Below, piece after piece: positions 43,621 through 51,561 of a stretch of DNA of 64,000 nt. Location of the stretch: the NCBI GenBank assembly GCA_041576815.1, contig JBFGKE010000006.1, positions 62,001 through 126,000 on the forward strand, read 5' to 3'. The translations under genes and the position numbers were made by a program. Position 1 is the first letter of the stretch; each line of letters starts with the position of its first letter. Under the pieces are notes generated by a model, which saw nothing but the letters and a program-made list of their open reading frames with translations, did not search any database and was not told the DNA's origin. Source of the stretch: SG8-38 sp041576815 (GTDB lineage: Bacteria; Myxococcota_A; Polyangia; Polyangiales; Houyiibacteriaceae).

Positions 43621-45000
43621 ATGTCGGAGATGCCGCTCTTCGAGCGTCTTGAAGAGAAAGGCCATGGCGGTGAAGAACGTGTCTTCCGGGTGAGTGAAGT
43701 CAACCGCGCGGTACGTCTCACGCTGGAGGACAGTTGGGCGAACGTGCTGATCGAGGGCGAGCTCTCGGACGTCCGACGCGCGAAGGGGCATGTCTATTTC
43801 ACGTTGAACGACGAAGAGGACCCGGCGCAGCTTCGCGGAGTGATGTTCCAATCGGACGCGCGGCGAACCAAAGCGGCGCTCGAGAACGGAGCGCGCATCC
43901 GCTTTCGCGGAACGCTCTCGCTGTACACGGCGCGCGGCCAGTTCCAGCTGATCGCGCGATCGGCAAAGCTCGCGGGCGAAGGTGACCTGGCCGCGCAGTT
44001 TCGCCGTCTCCGTGCAAAGCTCGAAGCGGAGGGTCTGCTCGACCCGGAGACCAAGCGCGAGCTGCCGGAGCTTCCGCGCGTGGTCGGCGTGGTCACGAGT
44101 CGCACGGGTGCCGCCCTGCGCGACATCATGCGCGTTGCGCGTGAGCGTTGCCCGGTGAGGCTGCTGGTCGCCGACTGCCGGGTGCAAGGGGACGACGCGC
44201 CGCGCTCGATCGTCGCCGCGCTCGAGCTCGTCCAGCGCGTCGACGACCTCGACGTCGTGATCGTCTCGCGTGGCGGTGGCTCTGCCGAAGACCTCTGGGC
44301 GTTCAACGACGAAGCCGTCGCGCGGGCCATCGCAGGCTGCCGAGTGCCGGTCGTGAGCGGCGTCGGCCACGAGGTCGACGTCACCATCGCCGACCTCGTC
44401 GCCGACGTGCGCGCGGCGACCCCGTCGAACGCAGCGGAGATGGTGGTACCCGAGCGAGATGCGCTCGTTCGCGAGGTGCGGTCGCACGAGCGACGGCTCA
44501 GTCAAGCCTTGGACAATATGCTCGGCGCGCTTCGGCTTCGGCTCGAGCGTCTGCTTCGCCCACTCGAAGGCGTGGGTCGTCGCGTCGTCGATCCAGTTCG
44601 TCGCGAGATGCTCCGACGGCAAGCGCAGCTCGGACGTGCACAGCGCGCCGATCTTCGAGCCCGGCGTGAACGACTGGCCGCGCTCCACCGACAGCTGACC
44701 CGCCTCGATCCGCGCTCCGTCCTGCGCCGCGACCGACGCGAGCTCGGCGCGTGGGTCAGCAGGCTGCGCGACGCGGGCCGTTGGAAGACGGTGCGCGAGG
44801 CAAGGGCTTCGCACGCCGAGCTTTCCGCACGTCTAGAAGCGCTTTCCCCGCTCCGCGTGCTCGAGCGCGGCTATGCCATTGCAATTCACGAATCCACGGG
44901 GCGCGCGGTTCGAAGGTGCGAGGAAGTGAAGGAAGGCGACCGGCTCCGCGTCCGAGTGTCCGATGGCGAGTTTGGTGCCACAGTCGAACGCGATGAGTGA
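43621..45000 (+). CDS. xseA: Exodeoxyribonuclease VII large subunit
   Basis: A 459-aa large subunit of exonuclease VII. Seen: N-terminal OB-fold region (about 20-120) with W-A-N-V-L-I-E-G-E-L-S and the G-H-V-Y-F-T-L segment, nuclease core with T-S-R-T-G-A-A-L-R-D and R-G-G-G-S-A-E-D-L-W-A-F-N-D-E, then a long coiled C-terminal region rich in Arg/Leu, and the closing R-V-L-E-R-G-Y-A-I-A. The small subunit (xseB) is not nearby. Its stop overlaps aroE by eight bases. Confidence 0.95.
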   Translation: MSEMPLFERLEEKGHGGEERVFRVSEVNRAVRLTLEDSWANVLIEGELSDVRRAKGHVYFTLNDEEDPAQLRGVMFQSDARRTKAALENGARIRFRGTLSLYTARGQFQLIARSAKLAGEGDLAAQFRRLRAKLEAEGLLDPETKRELPELPRVVGVVTSRTGAALRDIMRVARERCPVRLLVADCRVQGDDAPRSIVAALELVQRVDDLDVVIVSRGGGSAEDLWAFNDEAVARAIAGCRVPVVSGVGHEVDVTIADLVADVRAATPSNAAEMVVPERDALVREVRSHERRLSQALDNMLGALRLRLERLLRPLEGVGRRVVDPVRREMLRRQAQLGRAQRADLRARRERLAALHRQLTRLDPRSVLRRDRRELGAWVSRLRDAGRWKTVREARASHAELSARLEALSPLRVLERGYAIAIHESTGRAVRRCEEVKEGDRLRVRVSDGEFGATVERDE

Positions 45001-45838
45001 CCCCATTCGGCTCGGGATTTTCGGCTGGCCCGCCGCGCATTCGAAATCCCCGCAGATGCACGAGGCGGCCGCGCAGGCGCTCGGCATCGAGCTCCGCTAC
45101 GAGCGCTTCGAGGTCGCGCCGGACGATCTTCCCGACGCGATTCGCGAACAGCACGATGCGGGCATCGACGGCTACAACCTCACCGTGCCGCACAAAGAGC
45201 ACGTCATCCCGCTCCTCGACGAGGTTGCTACGACCGCGCGGAGCATCGGCGCCGTGAACACCGTCGTGCGCTCGGACGGCCGCTACGTAGGACACAACAC
45301 CGATGCACCCGGCCTCGTTCGCGCCCTTCGAGAAGCCGGCATTGCGCTCGGCGGTGCACGCGTCGTGGTGCTCGGTGCCGGAGGCGCGGCGCGGGCGGCG
45401 GTCGTGGGGCTTTCGGAGGCAGGTGTCGAGGCGGTGACCGTGCTTTCGCGGCGGCCCGAGCAAGGCGCGGCCCTGACCGAATCCCTCGCATCGCACGTGG
45501 ACTGCCCGCTGACCGCCGGCCCACTGGCCGAGGCGAGGAGACACTTCCAAAAAGCCACGCTGGTCATTCAAGCGACGAGCGCAACACTCGCCTCCAGTCC
45601 CGACCCGTCGGGGTTCGCAGCGTCCCTTCCGCTCGATTCGTTGCCTCGTGGCTCGGCCGTGCTCGACATGGTCTACGACCCGTTGAAGACGTCCGTGCTC
45701 GCGCGCTCCGAGGCGCGCGGCCTTCAAATCGTCGACGGCCTCGGGATGCTGCTCCATCAGGGCGCGATTGCGTTCGAGATGTGGACCGGCTTCGAACCGC
45801 CGTTGGACGTCATGCGGGCAGCGCTCGACGCGGGCTGA
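44993..45838 (+). CDS. aroE: Shikimate dehydrogenase
   Basis: NADPH-dependent shikimate dehydrogenase of 281 aa in aromatic amino-acid synthesis. ATG at 44993 is chosen (an in-frame ATG at 44963 adds only residues within xseA). Seen: S-K-S-P at 17-20 (shikimate binding), catalytic Lys68 in V-P-H-K-E-H, N-T-D at 102-104, G-A-G-G-A-A-R at 128-134. Length fits. Translationally coupled to xseA and convergent with the short protein gene at 45869. Confidence 0.95.
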   Translation: MSDPIRLGIFGWPAAHSKSPQMHEAAAQALGIELRYERFEVAPDDLPDAIREQHDAGIDGYNLTVPHKEHVIPLLDEVATTARSIGAVNTVVRSDGRYVGHNTDAPGLVRALREAGIALGGARVVVLGAGGAARAAVVGLSEAGVEAVTVLSRRPEQGAALTESLASHVDCPLTAGPLAEARRHFQKATLVIQATSATLASSPDPSGFAASLPLDSLPRGSAVLDMVYDPLKTSVLARSEARGLQIVDGLGMLLHQGAIAFEMWTGFEPPLDVMRAALDAG

Positions 45839-45868
45839 CTACGGTCAGTTGGGCGGGTTACCGGGCGT

Positions 45869-46384
45869 TCAGTCGGGCTCGAGCTCCGCGACGCCAAAGA
45901 GCTCGGCGGCGTGCACGAACACCAGCTCCTCCGCCTCCATCGTGGGCTCGGGTACGGCGTCGATGCCGAGGGTGCAGTCCTCGATTGCGAAGAACTCTTC
46001 GGACTGCATGAGCTCGTCGGAGACTCGAACGCCCTTGGGCAGCGGAAGCGTGCCCATCACCAGGCCGCCGTCGAAGAGACACGCGACTTCGTGACGCACC
46101 TGGCCGTCCGTCTCGTGAATCCCGAGCGTCGCGCCCTCGCCCGGGACGACGATCATCACGGCTTTTCGGGCGAGCGCCAGAAAGGGAATCGTGCGCGGCT
46201 GCTCGGGCATGCTCACGTTGGTCATGCGAAAGAAGGCCTCCTCGCCGTTCAAGAAGGGAAGGAGCCCCTTGCCGGATGGGACGTGCAGCGTTCCGATGAC
46301 CCACCCCGTGGGCGTGAACAGGCGCACCGTCGTCGTTGCTGGGGAGGACACGTACCCGGCTCTGAATACCCGATCTCGCGGCAA
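45869..46384 (-). CDS. Small protein with two repeat modules
   Basis: A 171-aa protein, nine bases after the sigma-54 activator stop, likely cotranscribed with it. Two ~40-residue modules repeat: one from 20 to 59 and one from 100 to 139. They share the pattern V-x-x-x-x-x-G-x-V-x-G-T-L-x-x-P followed by a second short stretch ending in F-F-x-x-x. Each looks like a small beta-rich domain; from memory it resembles the modules named DUF6812, unverified. TTG at 46384 or GTG at 46351 may be the start. No signal peptide, so probably cytosolic. Confidence 0.65.
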   Translation of the reverse strand: MPRDRVFRAGYVSSPATTTVRLFTPTGWVIGTLHVPSGKGLLPFLNGEEAFFRMTNVSMPEQPRTIPFLALARKAVMIVVPGEGATLGIHETDGQVRHEVACLFDGGLVMGTLPLPKGVRVSDELMQSEEFFAIEDCTLGIDAVPEPTMEAEELVFVHAAELFGVAELEPD

Positions 46385-46393
46385 AGGTCGCGG

Positions 46394-47908
46394 TCATTTT
46401 TCGCTGTGCGCGCCCTCGCCGACGTGCTTCGAGACCGTGCGACGGTCGACGCCCAGCACCTCGCCCGCGCGGGCAAAGCTGCCCTCGCGATGATAGACCC
46501 AGGCGCTGTAGCCCGAAGCCACGTCATCGAGCGTCGCTTCGGCGTTTCGCATGCGCTCGAGCAGAGCTTCGAGACCCACGGTCTTTTCGGGCGCGACCGC
46601 GGGCAGGTAGCGCCCGTGGATCAAGAGATTGCGCACGCACTGGTCGAGCTCTCGGATGTTGCCCGGCCAGCGGTAGTCGAAACCGACGCTGGTTTCGATG
46701 CCCTGCATCACTTCGTCGAAGGTCGTGCCATCCGCGGCGCCGAGATTTCGCTGAATCAACACGCGCGTCAGGTGTGCGAGCTCGTCCGGCTTTCCGTCGA
46801 TTTGCCGGTGGAGTGACGGGGTTCGAATCAAATCGGCACAAAGACGGTAGTAGAGATCTTCGCGAAATCTGCCCACGGCCATGTCGCTCGCGAGGTCCCG
46901 GTTGGTCGCTGCGACCACTTTGCCGCCGAACCGCTTCGGCTCGGTGTCTCCCAGCCGATGAAACTCGCGTGACTGCAGCACGCGGAGAAGCTTGACCTGC
47001 ACCTCCGGGTCGAGGTCGCCGATCTCGTCGAGGAAGACGGTCTCGCTCGGCGTGCGCCCTTCGAGGTGCCCCATGCGGTCCGCAATGGCCCCGGTGAACG
47101 CGCCCTTCTTGTGCCCGAAGAGCTCTGATTCGATCAGCGTTTTCGACATCGCGGCGAGGTGCAGCGGATGAAAGGCCGTCGAGAAATGCCGGGCAAAACG
47201 GCGTTGGGAGGCGTCGAAAGCGATGAACGACGAAAGGCCGATCGCGCTTGCGGCGAGCTCTTTGCCGGTGCCTGACGCCCCGAGGATCAGGGTGCTGACC
47301 TCGTGCATGCGTCCGCGAAGATGACGAAGGTAGCGCGTCGGGTCGTGGGTGAAGATCGATTCCCACACGCTGGCGCGAAGCTCCGCGGCTGCGCGCGAGG
47401 TGCCGAGGATTTGATGAAAGACGAAGTGGAAGGCGCGCCGGATCTGGAAGAAGAATGCAAACAGATCGGCGCAATCGCGGACCCAGGGAGGCGCGCCAAC
47501 GTGCTGGAAGACGCGTTGGAAGTCGTGTTCGAATTCGTCGTAGAACGACACGCTTTCTTCGGGCGCCGGCGAGACGATCGATTCGTAGAACGGGGTGTCG
47601 CAGCGGTAGTAGAGAACGTAAAGCGCGACGCCGCGAATCAGGTCGCGCTCGCGGTCCGTCGGTTTGGCGCCGCGCTGCAGCTCGGCGTGCGCCGCGGCGA
47701 GCTGGCGCTCGGCTTCGTCCCGAATCGCGGGAAGGGCGGGGTCGTCGAGCGGCCAATCGACCGACCGGCTCCACGGCGCAGCGCGCGCCACGTCTTCCCC
47801 GACGATCGCAGCCTCGAGCCGCGGGCGCTCCGGGCCGAAGGGATTGGTGAACCCCAGCCTTCCAATCGCGTCGAGCCGCGCCGCCGCCTGGGCATCAAAC
47901 ATGTACAT
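46394..47908 (-). CDS. Sigma-54 activator divergent from pspA-like gene
   Basis: A 504-aa enhancer-binding protein. The AAA+ region (about 200-440) carries Walker A GASGTGKE at 210-217, the sigma-54 contact loop G-A-F-T-G-A at 269-274 and D-E-I-G-D-L-D, and the end carries a Fis-type helix-turn-helix (about 470-497). The N-terminal ~185 residues contain no receiver, GAF, PAS or FHA motif; they are helical and aromatic-rich (D-L-F-A-F-F-F-Q-I-R-R-A-F-H-F-V-F near 148-164), so the sensory domain is unrecognised. Start ATG at 47908, overlapping candidate operator TGTACA. Divergent from a pspA-like gene with a -24/-12 promoter, as pspF is from pspA, but the domain plan differs from PspF. Confidence 0.9.
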   Translation of the reverse strand: MYMFDAQAAARLDAIGRLGFTNPFGPERPRLEAAIVGEDVARAAPWSRSVDWPLDDPALPAIRDEAERQLAAAHAELQRGAKPTDRERDLIRGVALYVLYYRCDTPFYESIVSPAPEESVSFYDEFEHDFQRVFQHVGAPPWVRDCADLFAFFFQIRRAFHFVFHQILGTSRAAAELRASVWESIFTHDPTRYLRHLRGRMHEVSTLILGASGTGKELAASAIGLSSFIAFDASQRRFARHFSTAFHPLHLAAMSKTLIESELFGHKKGAFTGAIADRMGHLEGRTPSETVFLDEIGDLDPEVQVKLLRVLQSREFHRLGDTEPKRFGGKVVAATNRDLASDMAVGRFREDLYYRLCADLIRTPSLHRQIDGKPDELAHLTRVLIQRNLGAADGTTFDEVMQGIETSVGFDYRWPGNIRELDQCVRNLLIHGRYLPAVAPEKTVGLEALLERMRNAEATLDDVASGYSAWVYHREGSFARAGEVLGVDRRTVSKHVGEGAHSEK

Positions 47909-47940
47909 GAAGTGTACACCGGCTGTGCATATCCTGTACT
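47902..47940. promoter_or_regulatory. TGTACA-type repeats, candidate enhancer or operator
   Basis: TGTACA occurs at 47902-47907 and again at 47913-47918 (within palindrome GTGTACAC 47912-47919), with related TGTGCA at 47924-47929 and TGTACT at 47935-47940, spaced 11 bases apart. This one-turn spacing suggests a protein binding on one face of DNA, about 75-90 bases upstream of the pspA -24 element. It also covers the activator start codon, so autoregulation is possible. No binding data. Confidence 0.5.
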
Positions 47941-47989
47941 AAACTTGGTGCGTTTTAGAAAATTCTTCAATCATTTCCATTGCATCGGC

Positions 47990-48005
47990 TTGGCACGTTC
48001 CCTGC
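47990..48005 (+). promoter_or_regulatory. Sigma-54 (-24/-12) promoter of pspA-like gene
   Basis: TTGGCACG then TTCCC then TGC: GG at 47992-47993 and GC at 48004-48005 are exactly 12 bases apart, as required for RpoN. Transcription would start near 48017, leaving AGGAGGT at 48020-48026 ahead of the ATG at 48031. An AT-rich region (47940-47985) just upstream would suit DNA bending. The adjacent gene encodes a sigma-54 activator. Confidence 0.8.
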
Positions 48006-48030
48006 TTCTTGGAGTCCGCAGGAGGTATCG

Positions 48031-48666
48031 ATGCAGAAAGTGAAACGATGGGCCCTGAGCGTGACCGGGTGGGTCGACCACGTGCTGGCCCAGGTCGAAA
48101 ACCACGAGGCCACGGTGACGGCGGCAATCGGCAGGGTCCGGCAGTCTGCGGCTCGCGCCCGGGTCCAGCTCAAGCGGGTCGAGCGGGACCAGCGCGCGCT
48201 ACGGGACGCGCTCGTCCGCGAGGAGGAAGCCGTCGAGGCGTGGCGCCGGCGCGCCAAGGCGGCGGCAGAAGAGGAAAAGGCAATCGAGTGCCTCCGTCGC
48301 CACAACGCATCGAAGCGCCGGGCGGCCGTGCTTCAGCATCGGCTCGCCGACCACGAGCGCGCGCACAAAGAGCTGAGTGAAGGCGTCCGCGTGTTGAACG
48401 AACGCCTCCGCGAGCTCGGTGAACGCAAGAATCTGATGCGGACGCGTCAATCTCGCGCAGAGGCGGTGCACGGTATGGCGAGCACCAGCGGTCCCATCGT
48501 CGAGCTCGAGGACGTGTTCGAGCGTTGGGAAGCACGCGTCGGTGAAATCGAAATTGCTTCGGAGCTCGCGGATCCCGTCGACGCGTTCGAGGCCGACATC
48601 GAGGCCGAAGAAGAAACCGAAGACCTCCGTGCCGAGCTCGAAGAGCTACGCAACGAAGGGCGCTAG
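48031..48666 (+). CDS. PspA/IM30-like coiled-coil protein
   Basis: A 211-aa coiled-coil protein of the PspA/Vipp1 type, which binds stressed inner membranes. ATG at 48031 with a strong AGGAGGT ribosome site. Seen: an N-terminal amphipathic stretch (R-W-A-L-S-V-T-G-W-V), then Arg/Glu/Ala-rich heptad-like sequence through about residue 150, then an acidic C-terminal helix (E-A-E-E-E-T-E-D). The PspA assignment rests on size, coil and the sigma-54 context rather than a firm motif, so another coiled-coil membrane protein is possible. First gene after the -24/-12 promoter. Confidence 0.7.
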   Translation: MQKVKRWALSVTGWVDHVLAQVENHEATVTAAIGRVRQSAARARVQLKRVERDQRALRDALVREEEAVEAWRRRAKAAAEEEKAIECLRRHNASKRRAAVLQHRLADHERAHKELSEGVRVLNERLRELGERKNLMRTRQSRAEAVHGMASTSGPIVELEDVFERWEARVGEIEIASELADPVDAFEADIEAEEETEDLRAELEELRNEGR

Positions 48667-48674
48667 GAGGACAC

Positions 48675-49937
48675 GTGGAAACCAGGCTTCAACGACTCTT
48701 TCAAGTCTTGCGATGGTGCGGGGCTACGATGATCTTCGCAGCAGCCGGCACGTTCCTCGTGCAAGGCTGGGACCAGGTGGGCGACGTCAATCGCTACCTC
48801 GCGCTCCTGGGGACGACGCTGCTGCTACCAGCGGTCGCGTACGTCTGTGGGATTCGCTTTCAAGAAGGGCGAAGCGCGCGGGTGCTGTTGTTGACACTAC
48901 TCGCGATGATCACGATTCACGGCGGGGTGCTCGGGGGCTTCGTGCTCTCGCAGTTCGGCGCGCATGCCTCGACGCTTGCGCCGGTCGCCCAGTGGGTCGC
49001 ACCTAGCCGTACCGTCGCGATGGCGCTGGTCCTGGGTGCGGGCGCCGTCCTCCTCCCGATGATGTGGGCCGCGTTTCGGGTGCTTGCCCGGCATCACGCC
49101 AACTGGCTCACCGTCACTGCAGCGGCGAGCCATGCGCTGCTCTTGATCCCGGATAGAAGCGCGCTCGCTGCAACGCTCACCATTGCGCCGATCGCGGTGG
49201 GCGCTGCCCGCGCGGCGGCCCGGGTGAAGCCGCGCGGGCTCGAGCCTTGGCTCGCGATCGCATCGGTGGCCGCGCCTGCGCTGCTGATCGCCGCGCGGCA
49301 GGTGCTGTTCTACGAGGTCACCAGCGCGCTCTGGGGCATGCTGATCGCGGGCGTAGCGCTTGCGGTCTTCGTTCTCGGGAAGAAGCTCGAGGACGTGACG
49401 GTCGAGCGGCTGACGATCGCGCCGGCTCTCCTCTCCGTGGCTGCGTTCGTTGGCGCGCTCCGAGTCCCGGAGCTCTCTGCCTCGACGACATGGCTCACGT
49501 ACGGGTCGGTATCGGCCGCCGTGCTGCTCGGCTTTGCCGCGGCGAGCACCCGATGCCGAGCCTACTTCGTCAAAACCGCCGCCGTGGTGAACGCGCTGAT
49601 CTGCGGCGCGATCCTTCTCGTCGAGCCGCGGCCTTGGGCCGCGATCGAGGCCATTGCGCTCGGGCTCACGCTGCTGAGCGTCGGGTTCATCAAGGGCGAC
49701 CGTGCGTCGCTCTTCGGCGGCATCGGCCTCGCGGCGCTCGGCTTCATCGCGCAGGTGACGCACGCGATCGACGCGTTTCAACCCAGTGGATGGCTCGTGC
49801 TTGCCGGGCTGGGGCTTGCGGTCGTCGCACTCACGGGCTGGCTCGAAAAGCGTGCCCGTGCGGTCCACGCGGCCAACCCGTCTGCGGACGCGCCTGCCAA
49901 AGTGTCCCACGAGCCCTCGGCCACCCTGTCACAATGA
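48675..49937 (+). CDS. Polytopic membrane protein in the pspA operon
   Basis: A 420-aa protein with about 10-12 hydrophobic helices spread along its length (for example 17-33, 40-58, 69-90, 108-130, 240-262), no signal peptide and no recognised catalytic motif. A hydrophilic tail of ~30 residues ends it. Eight bases separate it from the pspA-like stop, with GGAGG upstream, so it is very likely cotranscribed. It may be the membrane sensor or effector of the stress module. A DUF2157-like identity is possible but untested. Confidence 0.7.
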   Translation: METRLQRLFQVLRWCGATMIFAAAGTFLVQGWDQVGDVNRYLALLGTTLLLPAVAYVCGIRFQEGRSARVLLLTLLAMITIHGGVLGGFVLSQFGAHASTLAPVAQWVAPSRTVAMALVLGAGAVLLPMMWAAFRVLARHHANWLTVTAAASHALLLIPDRSALAATLTIAPIAVGAARAAARVKPRGLEPWLAIASVAAPALLIAARQVLFYEVTSALWGMLIAGVALAVFVLGKKLEDVTVERLTIAPALLSVAAFVGALRVPELSASTTWLTYGSVSAAVLLGFAAASTRCRAYFVKTAAVVNALICGAILLVEPRPWAAIEAIALGLTLLSVGFIKGDRASLFGGIGLAALGFIAQVTHAIDAFQPSGWLVLAGLGLAVVALTGWLEKRARAVHAANPSADAPAKVSHEPSATLSQ

Positions 49938-49940
49938 CAG
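49926..49940. promoter_or_regulatory. Inverted repeat CTGTCA-N3-TGACAG
   Basis: Perfect 6-base arms around CAA, overlapping the stop of the membrane protein gene and lying 65-78 bases upstream of the second -24/-12-like element. It could be a protein-binding site for the activator or a weak hairpin. Its sequence is not the same as the TGTACA repeats near 47902. Confidence 0.35.
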
Positions 49941-50003
49941 CAGCCTTCGGTGAGATGAAACACATTCGAGGGAGAATCATTGTGGAATTCGCTGTCAATC
50001 GCA

Positions 50004-50019
50004 TGGCACGCCGCGTGCA
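50004..50019 (+). promoter_or_regulatory. Second -24/-12-like element
   Basis: TGGCACG then CCGCG then TGCA; GG at 50005-50006 and GC at 50017-50018 are 12 bases apart. Transcription would begin near 50029, only about six bases before the ATG at 50035, so any message would be almost leaderless. The match is good but short GC-rich sequences like this also occur in coding DNA, so it is a weaker call than the site at 47990. Confidence 0.45.
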
Positions 50020-50034
50020 TTGAAAGAACCCAGC

Positions 50035-50475
50035 ATGCGCAGAACGGGTATCTACCTCCTTGTCGTTCTTTCGATCGTGGTCGGGGCTGCGATGGTCACC
50101 GATGCCATCGTGGTCACCGACCGCGAGCGAATGGACGAGTTCATCGACTCGGTGACGGGGCGCGTGACCGAATCGCGCATCGACAGCGCCCTCAGCTACG
50201 CCGACCCCTCGAAGGTCGCCCTCGAGCTCGTGCACGAAGGCCGCCGTCGTCGCTATAGCGACCGCAACGCCGCGGATCTGAAGCCAGACGCGCGGAAGGC
50301 GTTGGCTTCGCTGGAGGGCTCCCGGCTTCGTTTGATCCAAGAAAGCGTTTCACTCGACGGAGAGCGCGCGCGGATCGCCCTTCGCGTTCGCACCGAGGCG
50401 GGGCTCGCCAACACGGTGTTCGACCTCCGGCGTGAAAACGAACAGTGGTTCCTGCGCCGCGTCATCGTCAACTGA
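50035..50475 (+). CDS. Small single-pass exported protein
   Basis: Unrecognised 146-aa protein. ATG at 50035 is chosen; an in-frame TTG at 50020 would lie within a promoter-like element. A hydrophobic segment (about 5-24) is an uncleaved anchor or signal, and the remaining ~120 residues form a charged periplasmic domain with an alpha/beta pattern ending F-D-L-R-R-E-N-E-Q-W-F-L-R-R-V-I-V. The end resembles NTF2-like folds, unverified. It follows the membrane protein gene by ~100 bases and may belong to the same sigma-54 regulon. Confidence 0.6.
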   Translation: MRRTGIYLLVVLSIVVGAAMVTDAIVVTDRERMDEFIDSVTGRVTESRIDSALSYADPSKVALELVHEGRRRRYSDRNAADLKPDARKALASLEGSRLRLIQESVSLDGERARIALRVRTEAGLANTVFDLRRENEQWFLRRVIVN

Positions 50476-50540
50476 GCGCGCGCGGATCGCTCGACCCCAC
50501 CACTTGACCCCGGGCGCGAACCCAGCGAGATTTCCGCCCG

Positions 50541-51539
50541 ATGCATCCGGTGCTTTTCTCCATTCCGACCCCGTGGGGCGCGATCCCGATCTACTCCTAC
50601 GGCGTGATGTTGGGAAGCAGCCTTCTGTTCGCCTGGTACTTCATCATGTACATGGGCAAGCGCATCGAGGGGTACAACCGGGAGCTACTCGCGAGCTGCT
50701 TCACGTGGACGGCGGTCGGCGCAATCGTCGGCGCGCGCTTGCTCTACATCTTCACCAACCTCGACTCCTACGATGACATCTCCTCGTGGTTCGATCTTCG
50801 GTCGGGCGGCTTGGTTGCTTACGGCGGGTTTCTCGGTGGCTTTGTCACCGCGTGGGCGTTTTGGCGACTCAAGAGGATCCCGCTCTTGCCCTTTGCAGAC
50901 CTCGCCGTGCCGACCCTGGCCTCCGGGCTGATGCTCACCCGCATCGGATGCTACCTGTACGGCTGCGATTACGGGCGGCCCCTCGGCGACGCAGCGCCGG
51001 GTTGGCTCGCGTCCGCGGGCAAGTTCCCGAAGTGGGATACCGCGGCCTATCCGTCCTTTGCCTGCAACCAGACGATCAACGGCGCTCCAGCGTACGAGCA
51101 TCACCTGCAAGAGTACCCCGCCCTCATGGTCGACCGCGCCTTCTCGCTGCCAGTGCACCCGACGCAGATCTACGAGTCTCTTGCCGGTCTCGCACTGTTC
51201 GCGTTCGCGGTCTGGCTGCTCACCCACCGCACGTTTCGCGGCCAGGTGCTGGTCGTGGTCGCGGCGCTCTACGGGCTCTGGCGGTTTTTCATCGAGTACC
51301 TGCGCGACGACCCGGAGCGCGGCTTTTTCTTCGGGTTTTCGACCTCGCAGCTCATCTCGCTCGCGCTGATTCCCGTATGCGTGATCGCCTACGTGCACCT
51401 TCGAAAGCGCGCCGAGGAGAGCGGAGACCTCGAGCTTCCGCCGTGGGCGCTCGAATCCGCGCCCGGGCCCGCCCCAGCCGAGCAGGTCGACGACCGGCCC
51501 GCCAAATACCGTCCGAAGAAGATCAAGAAGCGCAAGTAG
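50541..51539 (+). CDS. lgt: Prolipoprotein diacylglyceryl transferase
   Basis: Inner-membrane Lgt of 332 aa that adds diacylglycerol to the lipobox Cys. Seen: about seven helices, G-A-R-L-L-Y-I at 64-70, G-G-L-V-A-Y-G-G-F-L-G-G at 89-100, R-I-G-C-Y-L-Y-G-C-D-Y-G at 134-145 (a variant of the E. coli R143-G-N-F-I-N-G motif with Cys at the Asn position), and W-R-F-F-I-E-Y-L-R near 250-258. The C-terminus ends in a basic, Lys-rich tail. The window contains many lipoproteins that would be its substrates. Confidence 0.93.
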   Translation: MHPVLFSIPTPWGAIPIYSYGVMLGSSLLFAWYFIMYMGKRIEGYNRELLASCFTWTAVGAIVGARLLYIFTNLDSYDDISSWFDLRSGGLVAYGGFLGGFVTAWAFWRLKRIPLLPFADLAVPTLASGLMLTRIGCYLYGCDYGRPLGDAAPGWLASAGKFPKWDTAAYPSFACNQTINGAPAYEHHLQEYPALMVDRAFSLPVHPTQIYESLAGLALFAFAVWLLTHRTFRGQVLVVVAALYGLWRFFIEYLRDDPERGFFFGFSTSQLISLALIPVCVIAYVHLRKRAEESGDLELPPWALESAPGPAPAEQVDDRPAKYRPKKIKKRK

Positions 51540-51561
51540 CGAGCGCTGCGACCGGGCGGCG

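Noticed and set aside
45858..46397. Open frame starting ATGA at the end of the sigma-54 activator
   Set aside because: Its product is Arg/Ala/His-rich low-quality sequence, while the frame at 45869-46384 gives a protein with two clear repeat modules.
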